Positions 36,945 to 45,552 of a DNA stretch of 64,000 nt are shown piece after piece. A program made the translations under genes and the position numbers. The stretch comes from Micromonospora polyrhachis (lineage in GTDB: Bacteria > Actinomycetota > Actinomycetes > Mycobacteriales > Micromonosporaceae): assembly GCF_014203835.1 (NCBI RefSeq), contig NZ_JACHJW010000001.1, positions 2,503,176-2,567,175 of the forward strand, given 5' to 3'. Each line of letters begins with the position of its first letter. The stretch's first letter is position 1. A model generated the notes under the pieces. It ran no database searches, had not been told where the DNA came from, and saw only the letters and a list, made by a program, of their open reading frames with translations.

Positions 36945-38315
36945 TCACGGCTCCGGCCGGACGGGCAACTGGAGCGTGAAGGTGCTGCCGGTGCCGGGGA
37001 CGCTGGTCACCCCGAGGCTGCCGCCGAGGATGGTGGCGAGTCGTCGCGCGTAGGGCAGGCCGAGGCCGGTGCCGCCGGACGACTTCCCCGGCACCTGGTA
37101 GAACTCCTCGAAGATCCGTTCCTGGTGCTCGGGTGGGATGCCGATCCCGGTGTCGCTGACCTGGAACGTCCACCACTCACCATCGCGGTCGGCGGTCATC
37201 TGGACCTCACCGCGCTCGGTGAACTTGAGCCCGTTGTGCAGCAGGTTCCGCAGGATCTGAGTGAGGAGCACCTCGTCCGAGCGGATCACCGCTGGCGATT
37301 TGGGATCGACGACCACCAGCTCGATTCCGGGGCGGGTGGCCATGGCGCGGGCGGTACCGCGCAGCTGCCCGAAGACGGCCCGAAGTTCGACGTCGGACCA
37401 GGTCGGCTCGATCGTTCCGGACTCCGCCTTGCCGAGGTCGAGCAGGTCGTTGACCAGCGCCAGCAGGTCCGCCGCCGAACTGCGGATCAGCTCGACCTGC
37501 TCCTTCTGCTCGTCGGTGAGCGGGTCGGAGAAGGGGTCCGCCAGCAGCCGGGTCAGACCGATCACGGCGGTTACCGGAGCCCGCAGCTCGTGGCTGACGT
37601 TGGCGAGGAAGCGGCTCTTCGTCTCGCTGACCACCCGCAACCGGGCGGACCGCTCCTCCAGCTCGGCGTGGAGCGCGACGACACCCCGGTTGGTCTCGTC
37701 CAGCTCCTCGGAGAGCTGGGTGTAGAGGGCGAGGACGCCCCGGTTGGTTTCGGCGAGTTCCTCGTTGAGGCGGGCCAGCTCGTCCCGTTGTGCCCGGGCC
37801 TGCTCCAGGGCTGCCAGTAGTTGCTCGTTCTGCTCCGCCATCTCCTCCAATGGTGTCCGGGCAGCGGAGGAAGTCAGGTCGCCGCGCACCGCTTCGAGAT
37901 GGGCGGGGGTGAGCGGACCGGCCGAGCGGGGGATCCGACGCGACATTCGTATCACGGTAGACCCACCGTTCGGCTGAACGCTGAACGAGTCGACCAATCG
38001 CCCCACGGCCAGGGCCCCGGGCAGTCGTTGATCAGTGTCGATCGAATGGCTGGCGACAACCTCGGTGACCAGCGTCTGTGGATCCGTACCGATGGTCACC
38101 GAAAAGACCACCTCGGCCGGGACGGGCACGGCGAGGGTAACCAGAAGATATCGGCCAATCTCGCTGAGCGCGGTGGCCAGCCGGATCTGGTCCTGGTGTT
38201 CGAGGCCGACGGCTGCGGCCACCTCCCGACCCCGCTGCCGGACCACGAAGACGTCGGGCTCGGCGCGTAGTGCCATCCGCAGCAGCGGGATGCCGTTCTC
38301 GCCGGGCTCGATCAT
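36945..38315 (-). CDS. Stressosome-linked histidine kinase with RsbT-like N-terminal domain
   Basis: A 456-residue soluble kinase. Residues 1-130 resemble the RsbT/anti-sigma ATPase fold but the ATP-binding Asn motif is degenerate (TALSEIGRYLL). Residues 165-235 form a predicted coiled coil with two near-repeats (LNEELAETNRGVLAL and LSEELDETNRGVVAL). Residues 240-456 carry a HisKA domain with the phospho-acceptor in FLANVSHELRAP, then HATPase motifs NLLHNGLKF, DTGIGI and GGTGLGL. The ATG overlaps the upstream stop (ATGA). It probably phosphorylates the downstream receiver-phosphatase, linking stressosome signalling to a phosphorelay; that is inferred from gene order. Confidence 0.9.
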   Translation of the reverse strand: MIEPGENGIPLLRMALRAEPDVFVVRQRGREVAAAVGLEHQDQIRLATALSEIGRYLLVTLAVPVPAEVVFSVTIGTDPQTLVTEVVASHSIDTDQRLPGALAVGRLVDSFSVQPNGGSTVIRMSRRIPRSAGPLTPAHLEAVRGDLTSSAARTPLEEMAEQNEQLLAALEQARAQRDELARLNEELAETNRGVLALYTQLSEELDETNRGVVALHAELEERSARLRVVSETKSRFLANVSHELRAPVTAVIGLTRLLADPFSDPLTDEQKEQVELIRSSAADLLALVNDLLDLGKAESGTIEPTWSDVELRAVFGQLRGTARAMATRPGIELVVVDPKSPAVIRSDEVLLTQILRNLLHNGLKFTERGEVQMTADRDGEWWTFQVSDTGIGIPPEHQERIFEEFYQVPGKSSGGTGLGLPYARRLATILGGSLGVTSVPGTGSTFTLQLPVRPEP

Positions 38316-39340
38316 GGCGTGGTCCGGGCGACCAGTACGCACGCGTCGTCCCGCCGTACGGCAGCATCCCGCAGCATCGTGCCCGCGATCACCTGAGGGG
38401 ACCGTCGTTGCAGGCCGGGATAGTCGGCCAGCCGCCACCGGTCGGTCACCCCGTCGGTGTGCATGACCAGGCAGGCACCGGCCGGCATCGGGTAGTCGAA
38501 CTCCCGTACCGTGCGCCGCTGGTGACCGACGATGCCCGGCAGCGACACCAGCCCGCGTCGGTCCGGGCCGTCCATCAGCGTCCCGGTGATGTTGCCTAGC
38601 CCGGCGTAGCGGACCAGACCAGCTTCCAGGTCCAGCTCGGCGACGGCTGCGGCGGCACCTCGGGTGTGGCTGACCGACCGGTGCAGATGCTCGATGACCG
38701 CTGCCGGACGTACCGCCGGGGCCACCTGGAAGGCGTGTACGGTGGCCGCCGCAGCCGCCGCCGCCAGCGGCCCGTGCCCCAGGCCGTCGCAGACCAGCAC
38801 CTGCCGTCGACCGTCCACGACCCGTACGGCGAACCCGTCACCACAGGCCTTCTCGCCGGTCATCGGCCGGCTGACCCCGGCCGCCCAGTACAACTCGGGC
38901 GGCTCCGCCGGCCAGACCTGCACGGCGGTCACCGTGCCCTTGCCCGACATCGAGAAGACGTCGACCCAGCTCGCCTGCCGGCTGATCGCCCCGAGGCCGA
39001 TCCCCAGGGTGCCGGCGGTCGAGTATCCGTCCCGGGCGGACGAGAGGACGTTGTCCATCCCGGGGCCGGAGTCGACGGCGAGGACCTCCACCCCGGCGAC
39101 CTTCCCGGCCCGGGCCGGGCGGATCAGGAGCAGCCCGTCGTCGGCGTGCTTGACGAGGTTGCTGGCGAGTTCGGTGACGACGATCGCGAGCGCACCGACC
39201 CGCTCGGTATCGAAACCCATCTGGCCGGCGAGCAACTCCGCCGATCGGCGTGCCGCACTGACCCGGCCGAGTTCCTCCATCCGGAACCACACCCCGCCGT
39301 CGGTGAGCCGGTGGTCGCCCGTCACGTCGACCGCGACCAT
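38312..39340 (-). CDS. RsbT-like ATPase fused to RsbX/SpoIIE phosphatase
   Basis: A 342-residue fusion. Residues 15-140 are an RsbT-type GHKL ATPase with a complete N-box (TELASNLVKHADDG), a DSGPGMDN lid region and GIGLGAI. Residues 150-342 form a PP2C/SpoIIE phosphatase of RsbX type (CGDGFAVRVV, LVCDGLGHGPLAAAAA, MHTDGVTDRW, DDACVLVART). In Bacillus RsbT phosphorylates RsbR/RsbS and RsbX reverses it; here both activities may sit in one chain. The gene overlaps the end of rsbT by 19 bases and the kinase start by four. Confidence 0.92.
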   Translation of the reverse strand: MVAVDVTGDHRLTDGGVWFRMEELGRVSAARRSAELLAGQMGFDTERVGALAIVVTELASNLVKHADDGLLLIRPARAGKVAGVEVLAVDSGPGMDNVLSSARDGYSTAGTLGIGLGAISRQASWVDVFSMSGKGTVTAVQVWPAEPPELYWAAGVSRPMTGEKACGDGFAVRVVDGRRQVLVCDGLGHGPLAAAAAAATVHAFQVAPAVRPAAVIEHLHRSVSHTRGAAAAVAELDLEAGLVRYAGLGNITGTLMDGPDRRGLVSLPGIVGHQRRTVREFDYPMPAGACLVMHTDGVTDRWRLADYPGLQRRSPQVIAGTMLRDAAVRRDDACVLVARTTP

Positions 39341-39747
39341 TTGGTGATGGTCACCCGGGTGCCCCGGCCGGGGGCCGTGTCGATCTCGAACTCGTCGACC
39401 AGCCGGCGGGCCCCACCGAGCCCCAGGCCGAGTCCACCCCCGCTGGTGTAGCCGTCGCTCAACGCCAGGTCCAGGTCGGCGATGCCGGGGCCGTCGTCGG
39501 CGAAGACGATGCGTACGCCCTTGCGGCGACCACTGTCCACCACCCCGATCTCGGCCCCACCACCCCCGCCGTAGACGAGGGTGTTCCGGGCCAGTTCACT
39601 CGCGGCGGTCACCAGTTTCGTCTGGTCGACCAGGGAGAGCGCGACGGTGACGGCGACGCTACGCACCACCTGCCGGACCAGGACCACGTCCTTGTCGGCG
39701 GCGATCGTCACTACCTGAGGGGCGCCCAGGTCAGGACTGGCGGTCAC
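39322..39747 (-). CDS. rsbT: Stressosome serine/threonine kinase RsbT
   Basis: A 141-residue kinase of the GHKL fold. The N-box ASELARNTLVYGGGG, the DDGPGIADL lid and GGGLGLGLGGARRLVDEF are complete. In Bacillus, RsbT is held in the stressosome, phosphorylates RsbR and RsbS on stress, then leaves to activate a PP2C phosphatase. Its length matches RsbT (133 residues in Bacillus). The ATG overlaps the rsbS stop (ATGA), consistent with coupled expression of interacting partners. Confidence 0.93.
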   Translation of the reverse strand: MTASPDLGAPQVVTIAADKDVVLVRQVVRSVAVTVALSLVDQTKLVTAASELARNTLVYGGGGGAEIGVVDSGRRKGVRIVFADDGPGIADLDLALSDGYTSGGGLGLGLGGARRLVDEFEIDTAPGRGTRVTITKWSRST

Positions 39748-40193
39748 GACGAGGTCGAGGTGGGACGGTCGATGTCGAGCCCGGTTGGCAGCGCCCAGTC
39801 GTCGTCCGAACCGAGGTCCGGCAGGTACAGCGCCTCATCGAAGCGGGACCGGGCGAGCAACTCCATGGCCCGTTCGACGTTCAACGCGGTTCGGATGCCG
39901 TCCAGGGAGAGGCCCAGCTCGACGAGGGTGATCGCGACTGCGGGGCGCATCCCCACGACGACGGTGGCGGCGTCCAGCACCCGGGCGATGGCCGCGATCG
40001 AGGAGAGCGTACGACCGACGAACGAGTCGACGATGTCCATCGCGGTGATGTCGATGATCACGCCTCGGCAGCCGGTGGCCACGATCCGCTCGGCCAGGTC
40101 CTCCTGGAGCGCCAGTGCGGTCTGGTCCTCCATGTCGACCTGGATCGAGACGAGTAGCAGGTCGCCGATCTTGAGGACCGGTACCCGGTCCAT
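39744..40193 (-). CDS. rsbS: Stressosome scaffold RsbS
   Basis: A 149-residue single STAS-domain protein. The phosphorylation site is conserved: IIDITAMDIVDSFVGRTLSS contains the Ser equivalent to Bacillus RsbS Ser59. The C-terminus is about 25 residues longer than Bacillus RsbS and acidic/Thr/Ser-rich. RsbS forms the core of the stressosome with RsbR. The ATG shares bases with the rsbR stop (TGATG). The STAS fold continues through LVELGLSLDGIRTALNVERAMELL. Confidence 0.93.
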   Translation of the reverse strand: MDRVPVLKIGDLLLVSIQVDMEDQTALALQEDLAERIVATGCRGVIIDITAMDIVDSFVGRTLSSIAAIARVLDAATVVVGMRPAVAITLVELGLSLDGIRTALNVERAMELLARSRFDEALYLPDLGSDDDWALPTGLDIDRPTSTSS

Positions 40194-41077
40194 CAGGCCT
40201 CCCGGGTGCCCGGCAGCGCAGCCGAGTTGCCTCGGGTCGCCCGCCGGTTGATCTCGATCATCCGTAGCGCGTGGCGGAGCGCGTCGGCCAGCGTCGCCTT
40301 GGTGGCGATGTCACCGAACTCGATGCCCAACGCCACGATCGTCTGTGCGATCTGCGGCCGGATGCCGGAGATGATGCACTCGGCACCCATCAGCCGCGCG
40401 GCCACCACGGTCTTGAGGATGTGCTGGGCCACCTGGGTGTCGACGGCGGGTACGCCGGTGATGTCGATGATCGCGTAGGGCGAGCCGGTGTCCACCAGCA
40501 TCTGCAGCAGCCGTTCCATCACCACCTGGGCCCGCGCCGAGTCCAGCGTGCCGACCAGCGGGATGGCGACGACGCCCTCCCAGAGCTTCACTACCGGCGT
40601 AGCCAGCTCCAGCAGTTGCTCCGCCTGGTCGGCGATCAGCTCCTCGCGCGACTTGGTGTAGCGCTCGAAGGTGAACAGCCCCATCTGGTCCACCACCGCC
40701 GAGGCGGCCACGTAGTCGGCGAGCGCCTGGGCGTCGCCGCCATGTACGCCCAGCACGTCGACCAGCGCCTCCTTGAGGGCGAAGACACTGATCGCGGTCT
40801 CGCTGGCGGTGAAGCCCTGGCGTGCCCGGCTACGAGACAGCTCGGCCAGCGTGCCGCGCAGTTCCGCTGAACGGTCCGCGTCCAGATCGAACGGACCCTC
40901 CTGGAGGGTCGCGGTCAATGCGCGGTGCAGGTCCTGTACCTGCTGGCGCAGTTCCGCCTCGGTCATCCGGCCCCGCAGTGAGTTCGCGACGACCTCCGTC
41001 CACCGTGCGCTCAGCTGCTCGGCATGGCTGTCGAACAGCACGCCGAGGCGACCGCTCTCGTCGGCCGTGATTCCCAT
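40193..41077 (-). CDS. rsbR: Stressosome sensor-scaffold RsbR
   Basis: A 294-residue protein. Residues 1-160 are an N-terminal RsbR-type sensory domain of globin-like helices, with no heme ligand evident. Residues 170-280 are a STAS domain (WEGVVAIPLVGTLDSARAQV, then AIIDITGVPAVDTQVAQHI, which holds the Thr equivalents phosphorylated by RsbT). ATG 41077 was chosen because GGGAGGAAAAGC stands directly before it; the longer frame to 41236 has no site. It is the first gene of the six-gene operon, so the operon promoter should lie in 41078-41340. Confidence 0.93.
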   Translation of the reverse strand: MGITADESGRLGVLFDSHAEQLSARWTEVVANSLRGRMTEAELRQQVQDLHRALTATLQEGPFDLDADRSAELRGTLAELSRSRARQGFTASETAISVFALKEALVDVLGVHGGDAQALADYVAASAVVDQMGLFTFERYTKSREELIADQAEQLLELATPVVKLWEGVVAIPLVGTLDSARAQVVMERLLQMLVDTGSPYAIIDITGVPAVDTQVAQHILKTVVAARLMGAECIISGIRPQIAQTIVALGIEFGDIATKATLADALRHALRMIEINRRATRGNSAALPGTREA

Positions 41078-41344
41078 GCTTTTCCTCCCCGCCCGCCGGT
41101 CCGCCCGGCTACCGCACCATCTTCCGGCTTCCTTCCCGGCTGCGCGCGGCCAGACGGCGAACTCTATCACCGGTAGCGCGGGGGACGGCCGGTCAAGCGG
41201 CGATGACCTGCACATCTTGACATTGACACGATTCATGACACCGTCGCTGCCCCGGCCCGACGAAACCGCCAGTCACTGTCTATGACCTCACACTCGATGG
41301 GCCGACGCGGGAGCGGTCGACCCGGATGTGGTTCGGTGTAGGAC

Positions 41345-42181
41345 GTGGCGCTCTCGCTGGCGATCTCGCCCTGCCCCAACGACACCTTCGTCTTCCACGC
41401 CCTGGTACACGGGCTGGTACCGGGCGCACCTCCGGTCGAGGTGACCTACGCCGACGTAGACGTCACCAACACCGCGGCCGAACGCGGGGCGTACGACCTG
41501 GTGAAGGTGAGCTACGCGGCACTGCCCTGGCTGCTCGACGACTACCACCTGCTGCCCTGCGGCGGCGCGCTGGGCCGAGGCTGCGGCCCGCTGGTGCTGA
41601 CCCGCAAGGACCGCGCCCACGGCGACCTGACCGGCGCGACCGTCGCCGTACCAGGGGACCGGACCACGGCGTACCTGCTCTTCCGGCTCTGGTCGGCGGC
41701 CCGGCCGCCGGCCCGGATCGAGGTCGTGCCGTTCCACGAGATCATGCCCGGGGTCGCCGTCGGCCGCTACGACGCCGGCCTGGTGATCCACGAAGCCCGG
41801 TTCACCTATCCCCGGTACGACCTGACCGCCCTGGTCGACCTCGGCGAATGGTGGGAGGGCGACACCGGCCTACCGATCCCACTCGGCGCGATCCTGGCCC
41901 GCCGGGGTGCGGTCGACCCGGCCCAGGCCACCGACTGGATCCGCACCTCGGTACGACAGGCCTGGGCCGACCCGGCGGCCACCCGCGAGTACGTGCTGCG
42001 ACACGCACAGGAGATGGAAGCCGCCGTGGTCGACCGGCACATCGCCCTCTACGTCAACGAGTTCACCGCCGACCTGGGCGAGGACGGCCGGGCCGCGATC
42101 GACGCGCTGCTGCGCCGGGCTGCGGACGCCGGCCTGACCCCTCAGATCTCCAGCTCGCGGGCCACGGCGTGGACCAGCTGA
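41345..42181 (+). CDS. mqnD: 1,4-dihydroxy-6-naphthoate synthase
   Basis: A 278-residue enzyme with a periplasmic-binding-protein-like fold acting in the cytoplasm. It converts cyclic dehypoxanthine futalosine to 1,4-dihydroxy-6-naphthoate in the futalosine route to menaquinone. Seen are the family start LSLAISPCPNDTFVFHALVHG, YDLVKVSYAALPWL, GCGPLVLTRKD, VAVPGDRTTAYLLFRLW and DAGLVIHEARFTY. The GTG at 41345 is used; a ribosome-binding site is weak. Its 3' end overlaps the convergent cold-shock gene by 40 bases. It is separated from mqnB by the stressosome operon. Confidence 0.94.
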   Translation: MALSLAISPCPNDTFVFHALVHGLVPGAPPVEVTYADVDVTNTAAERGAYDLVKVSYAALPWLLDDYHLLPCGGALGRGCGPLVLTRKDRAHGDLTGATVAVPGDRTTAYLLFRLWSAARPPARIEVVPFHEIMPGVAVGRYDAGLVIHEARFTYPRYDLTALVDLGEWWEGDTGLPIPLGAILARRGAVDPAQATDWIRTSVRQAWADPAATREYVLRHAQEMEAAVVDRHIALYVNEFTADLGEDGRAAIDALLRRAADAGLTPQISSSRATAWTS

Positions 42182-42528
42182 GCAACCGTCTGCGCGGTCT
42201 TCCGGTCGGGAAACCGGCCCCGACGTAGATCCGGCTGGATCTTCGCCTCAAGGACCTTGATCATGTCTTCGACCAGACCGTGCAGCTCCTCGGCCGGTCG
42301 ACGACGCAGCTCGGCCATGGACGGCGGAGCGTCCAGCAGCTTCACCCCGAGCGCCTGGGCGCCCCGACGACTGTCCACCACACCGAACTCGATCCGCTGG
42401 CCCCCCTTGAGGTCGGTGACGCCAGCGGGCAGCGCGCCCTTGGGCAGGAACACGTCGCCACCCTCGTCACTGGTGACGAACCCGTATCCCTTGGCCGCGT
42501 CATACCACTTCACTCGACCCGTCGGCAC
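42142..42528 (-). CDS. Cold-shock domain protein, long actinobacterial form
   Basis: A 128-residue nucleic-acid-binding protein. Residues 1-68 are the OB-fold cold-shock domain with RNP1 KGYGFV and RNP2 DVFLP. The remaining 60 residues form a helical tail (MAELRRRPAEELHGLVEDM, TAQTVAQLVHAVARELE), as in the longer Csp proteins of actinobacteria. It would bind single-stranded RNA or DNA. The start is a GTG at 42528. Its final 40 bases overlap mqnD, which comes from the other direction, so both transcripts are complementary there. Confidence 0.92.
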   Translation of the reverse strand: MPTGRVKWYDAAKGYGFVTSDEGGDVFLPKGALPAGVTDLKGGQRIEFGVVDSRRGAQALGVKLLDAPPSMAELRRRPAEELHGLVEDMIKVLEAKIQPDLRRGRFPDRKTAQTVAQLVHAVARELEI

Positions 42529-42599
42529 CTGTTAACCCCTGCCTCGTTGAGACTCCTGTGTCACACAAGGCTAGCCGCATCGGCCGACTTGGCGCTGCT

Positions 42600-42647
42600 G
42601 GGAATCCGGCCGGCAGGTCGACTGGGAATCCGGTGGGCAGGTCGACG
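42600..42647. repeat. 24-bp tandem repeat, two units
   Basis: Two consecutive 24-base units (42600-42623 and 42624-42647), each starting GGGAATCCGG and ending GGCAGGTCGAC plus one base, differ at three or four positions. They lie in the gap between the divergent cold-shock and helicase-associated genes. Confidence 0.7.
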
Positions 42648-42703
42648 CCACCCGGCCATCCGAGGAGCCGGACGGGCCCTCGGCCGGATAGCGTGGAACG
42701 ACG

Positions 42704-45208
42704 ATGACCACCACACTCGCCGACCACCTCAGGTCGCTACCCGACGACACGCTCGCCGCCCTGCTGGAGCTGCGTCCCGACCTGGTCGTCCCGGTACCGG
42801 CCGACGTGTCCGCGCTGGCCGTACGGGCCCAGTCCCGGGTGTCGGTCGCTCGCGCCCTGGACGGGCTGGACCAGTTCACCCTCCAGATCCTCGACGCGGC
42901 CCGGTTGACCCGTGATCCGGACAACGAGGGCCGAACCTCCGTCGCGGCGATCCTCGCCCTGGCCACCACCGGCCGAGGTGGGGACCAGGCCGCCGTACGC
43001 GCCGCGCTCGACCGGCTCCGCGCACTGTTCCTGCTGTACGGACCGGAGTCGGCCCTCCAGGTGGTGGCCAGTGTCGACGAGGTCTGCCTGCCGTACCCGG
43101 CGGGTCTGGGGCGACCCGCGGCGGAACTGGACGAACGGGCAGCGCAGTTGGTGGCGGATCCGGCCCGACTTCGCCGGACCGTGCTCTCCGCTCCGCCCCC
43201 GGCCCGGGCGATCCTCGATCGGCTCGCCGCCGGCCCACCGGTGGGGACGCTCCCGGCCGAACTGCTGCACCCGCCGACCACCGACGGTCCAGCCCTACCT
43301 ACGGTCGACGGGACGGAACTGGACGCGTCCCCATCACCGGTGCGCTGGCTGGTCGAGCACGCGCTGCTGGTCCCGATCCCGGACACCGGGGCCACCGCCC
43401 GGGGTGCCGCCGTGGAACTACCCCGCGAGGTAGGACTGCTGCTGCGCCGCGACTGCGGCCCGCTCGGCCCGCTGCGCCCCCAACCACCGGTGCCGGCCGC
43501 CACAGCCCGGGAACCGAAGGCCGCCGACTCCGCCGGGGCCGGTCAGGCGATGGAGACGGTACGGCACACCGAGGCGCTGCTGGAGGCGCTCTCCGCCGAA
43601 CCCGCCCCGGTGCTGCGCTCGGGCGGAATCGGCGTACGTGAGCTGCGCCGGCTGGCCCGCACCACCGGGCTGGACGAGACCACCACGGCGCTGCTGCTGG
43701 AGGTCGCGCACGCCGCCGGGCTGACCGGGGAAGCCGACCTGCCCGGGGCCACCACCACTCGTACCGGGGCCGACCAGCAGGTGCTGCCCACCGCCACGTA
43801 CGAGGTGTGGCGCAGCGGCTCGCTGGCGCAGCGCTGGGACCACCTGGCCCGGGCCTGGCTGGCCATGCCCCGACAGGCGGGCCTGGTCGGGCAGCGCGAC
43901 GACCGGGACCGTCTGATCACCGTGCTCTCCAGTGAGGTGGACCGGGCCGCCGCACCGGCCGTCCGGCGGGCCGTACTCGGGGTGCTCGGCGCACTTGACC
44001 CGGGGGGTGCACCCACCGCCGACGAGGTGCTCGAACTGCTCGCCTGGCACGCCCCGCGCCGCAGCAAGGGGCGCGAGCCGGCGCACCGCGAGGCGCTGAC
44101 CGAGGCGGCCCGCCTCGGCGTCACCGGCCTGGGTGCGCTCACCTCGTACGGCCGACTGCTGCTGGCCGAGGCCCTGGCCGGGAGTGCCCGTGCGGCGGCG
44201 GCCAGCGACGACCCGCTCGGCCGACGGGCCGAGCCGGGCGCACCTGCGGACGAGGCGGCCACCACGGTCCGGGCTCTGGACGCGCTCTTGCCCGCCCCGG
44301 TCGACCACTTCCTGATGCAGGCCGACCTGAGCGTGGTGGTGCCCGGCCCGCCCGAGCCGATGCTCGCCGCCGAGTTGGAGGTGGTGGCCGAGCACGAGTC
44401 GACGGGTGGGGCCAGCGTGCACCGGGTGACCGGGGCGAGCCTGCGCCGGGCGCTGGACGCCGGGTACGCCGCCGACGACCTGCACGCCCTGTTCCAGCGC
44501 CGGTCCCGGACCCCGGTGCCGCAGACGTTGACCTACCTGGTCGACGACGTGGCCCGTAAGCACGGCGGGCTACGGGTCGGCTCCGCCGGGGCGTACGTCC
44601 GCAGCGACGACGAGGCACTGCTCACCGAGGTACTGGCGGACCGGCGACTGGCCGCACTGTCCCTGCGGCGGCTGGCCCCGACGGTGCTGAGCACCCCGTA
44701 CCAGGTGGGCCGAATGCTGACCGCGATGCGGGAGGCGGGCTACGCCCCGGTGCCGGAGGACGCGACCGGTGCCGCGGTGCTGACCCGGCCGAAACCGAGC
44801 CGGGCACCGGCCCGGATGTCGGTCGCCAACCGGGTCACCGACCCGCTGGCCACACCGAAACTCACCGCACCCCGACTGCTCGGCATCGTCGAGCACATCC
44901 GGCGGGGCGACGCCGCCGCCCGTGCGGCCCGCCGCGCCCCGGCCTCGGTCCGGACGATGAACGGTCGGGGTGGTGCCGAACCCTCCCAGAGCCAGGCCCA
45001 CACCCAGGCACTCGCCGTCCTACAACAGGCGGTCCGCGACAAGGCGTTGGTCTGGGTCGGGTACGTCGACGCACACGGGGCCACCACGTCCCGCCTGGTC
45101 CGGCCGGTCTCGATGAGCGCCGGATACCTGCGGGCCGAGGACGACCGGAGCGAGATGCTGCACACCTTCGCCCTGCACCGGATCACGGCAGCGGTGTTGG
45201 AGGAGTAG
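42704..45208 (+). CDS. XPB-associated helicase-like protein with WYL-type C-terminus
   Basis: An 834-residue protein of the actinobacterial helicase-associated family (XPB/Ssl2-like N-terminal domain). It has no Walker motifs. The first 300 residues are helical repeats with winged-helix character; residues 520-680 match the domain shared with XPB (FLMQADLSVVVPGPPEP, RVTGASLRRALDAGY, LTYLVDDVARKHGGLRVG). The last 70 residues resemble a WYL domain (ALVWVGYVDAHGATTSRLV). In mycobacteria the homologous gene lies next to the XPB helicase gene, as I recall, so it is probably XPB's partner in DNA repair. Here XPB is 14.6 kb downstream. Confidence 0.85.
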   Translation: MTTTLADHLRSLPDDTLAALLELRPDLVVPVPADVSALAVRAQSRVSVARALDGLDQFTLQILDAARLTRDPDNEGRTSVAAILALATTGRGGDQAAVRAALDRLRALFLLYGPESALQVVASVDEVCLPYPAGLGRPAAELDERAAQLVADPARLRRTVLSAPPPARAILDRLAAGPPVGTLPAELLHPPTTDGPALPTVDGTELDASPSPVRWLVEHALLVPIPDTGATARGAAVELPREVGLLLRRDCGPLGPLRPQPPVPAATAREPKAADSAGAGQAMETVRHTEALLEALSAEPAPVLRSGGIGVRELRRLARTTGLDETTTALLLEVAHAAGLTGEADLPGATTTRTGADQQVLPTATYEVWRSGSLAQRWDHLARAWLAMPRQAGLVGQRDDRDRLITVLSSEVDRAAAPAVRRAVLGVLGALDPGGAPTADEVLELLAWHAPRRSKGREPAHREALTEAARLGVTGLGALTSYGRLLLAEALAGSARAAAASDDPLGRRAEPGAPADEAATTVRALDALLPAPVDHFLMQADLSVVVPGPPEPMLAAELEVVAEHESTGGASVHRVTGASLRRALDAGYAADDLHALFQRRSRTPVPQTLTYLVDDVARKHGGLRVGSAGAYVRSDDEALLTEVLADRRLAALSLRRLAPTVLSTPYQVGRMLTAMREAGYAPVPEDATGAAVLTRPKPSRAPARMSVANRVTDPLATPKLTAPRLLGIVEHIRRGDAAARAARRAPASVRTMNGRGGAEPSQSQAHTQALAVLQQAVRDKALVWVGYVDAHGATTSRLVRPVSMSAGYLRAEDDRSEMLHTFALHRITAAVLEE

Positions 45209-45261
45209 CCGGGGCTGATGCGGCGCGGGTTCAGTTTCGTCGGCTGCGCCGCGGCATCTGG

Positions 45262-45552
45262 TCAGTTTCGTCGGCTGCGACGGACCGTGCCGACGATGGA
45301 GATGAGGAGCAGCAAGGCGAAGGCACTGCCGGCCGCCTCGCCGACCGAGTCGACGAACCCCTGCTCCAGCACCAGCCAGCCGAACAGGAACCAGCCGAAC
45401 AGGATCCCCCCGGCCAGCGAATACCAGACGATGGTGGCGCGGGAGACCGGTTCGTTGGTGGGCGGCTGGGGGTGTGTCTCACGACCAGACGGCGCGACCG
45501 GCTTGGCGGTCCGCTGCTCGTCGTTGGTTCGCAACTCGTGGTCGACCGTCAT
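45262..45552 (-). CDS. Small membrane protein of unknown function
   Basis: A 96-residue protein: 40 polar residues (Thr, Pro, Arg, Glu-rich), then two hydrophobic helices (ATIVWYSLAGGILFGWFLFGW and AAGSAFALLLLISIVG) and a basic end (TVRRSRRN). The ATG at 45552 has GGGGAGG upstream. No family was recognised. It converges on the helicase-associated gene. Confidence 0.7.
   Translation of the reverse strand: MTVDHELRTNDEQRTAKPVAPSGRETHPQPPTNEPVSRATIVWYSLAGGILFGWFLFGWLVLEQGFVDSVGEAAGSAFALLLLISIVGTVRRSRRN

Noticed and set aside
41217-41228. Double TTGACA on the plus strand before mqnD
   Set aside because: It resembles a -35 element, but no acceptable -10 hexamer follows at 16-18 bases, so no promoter was called.
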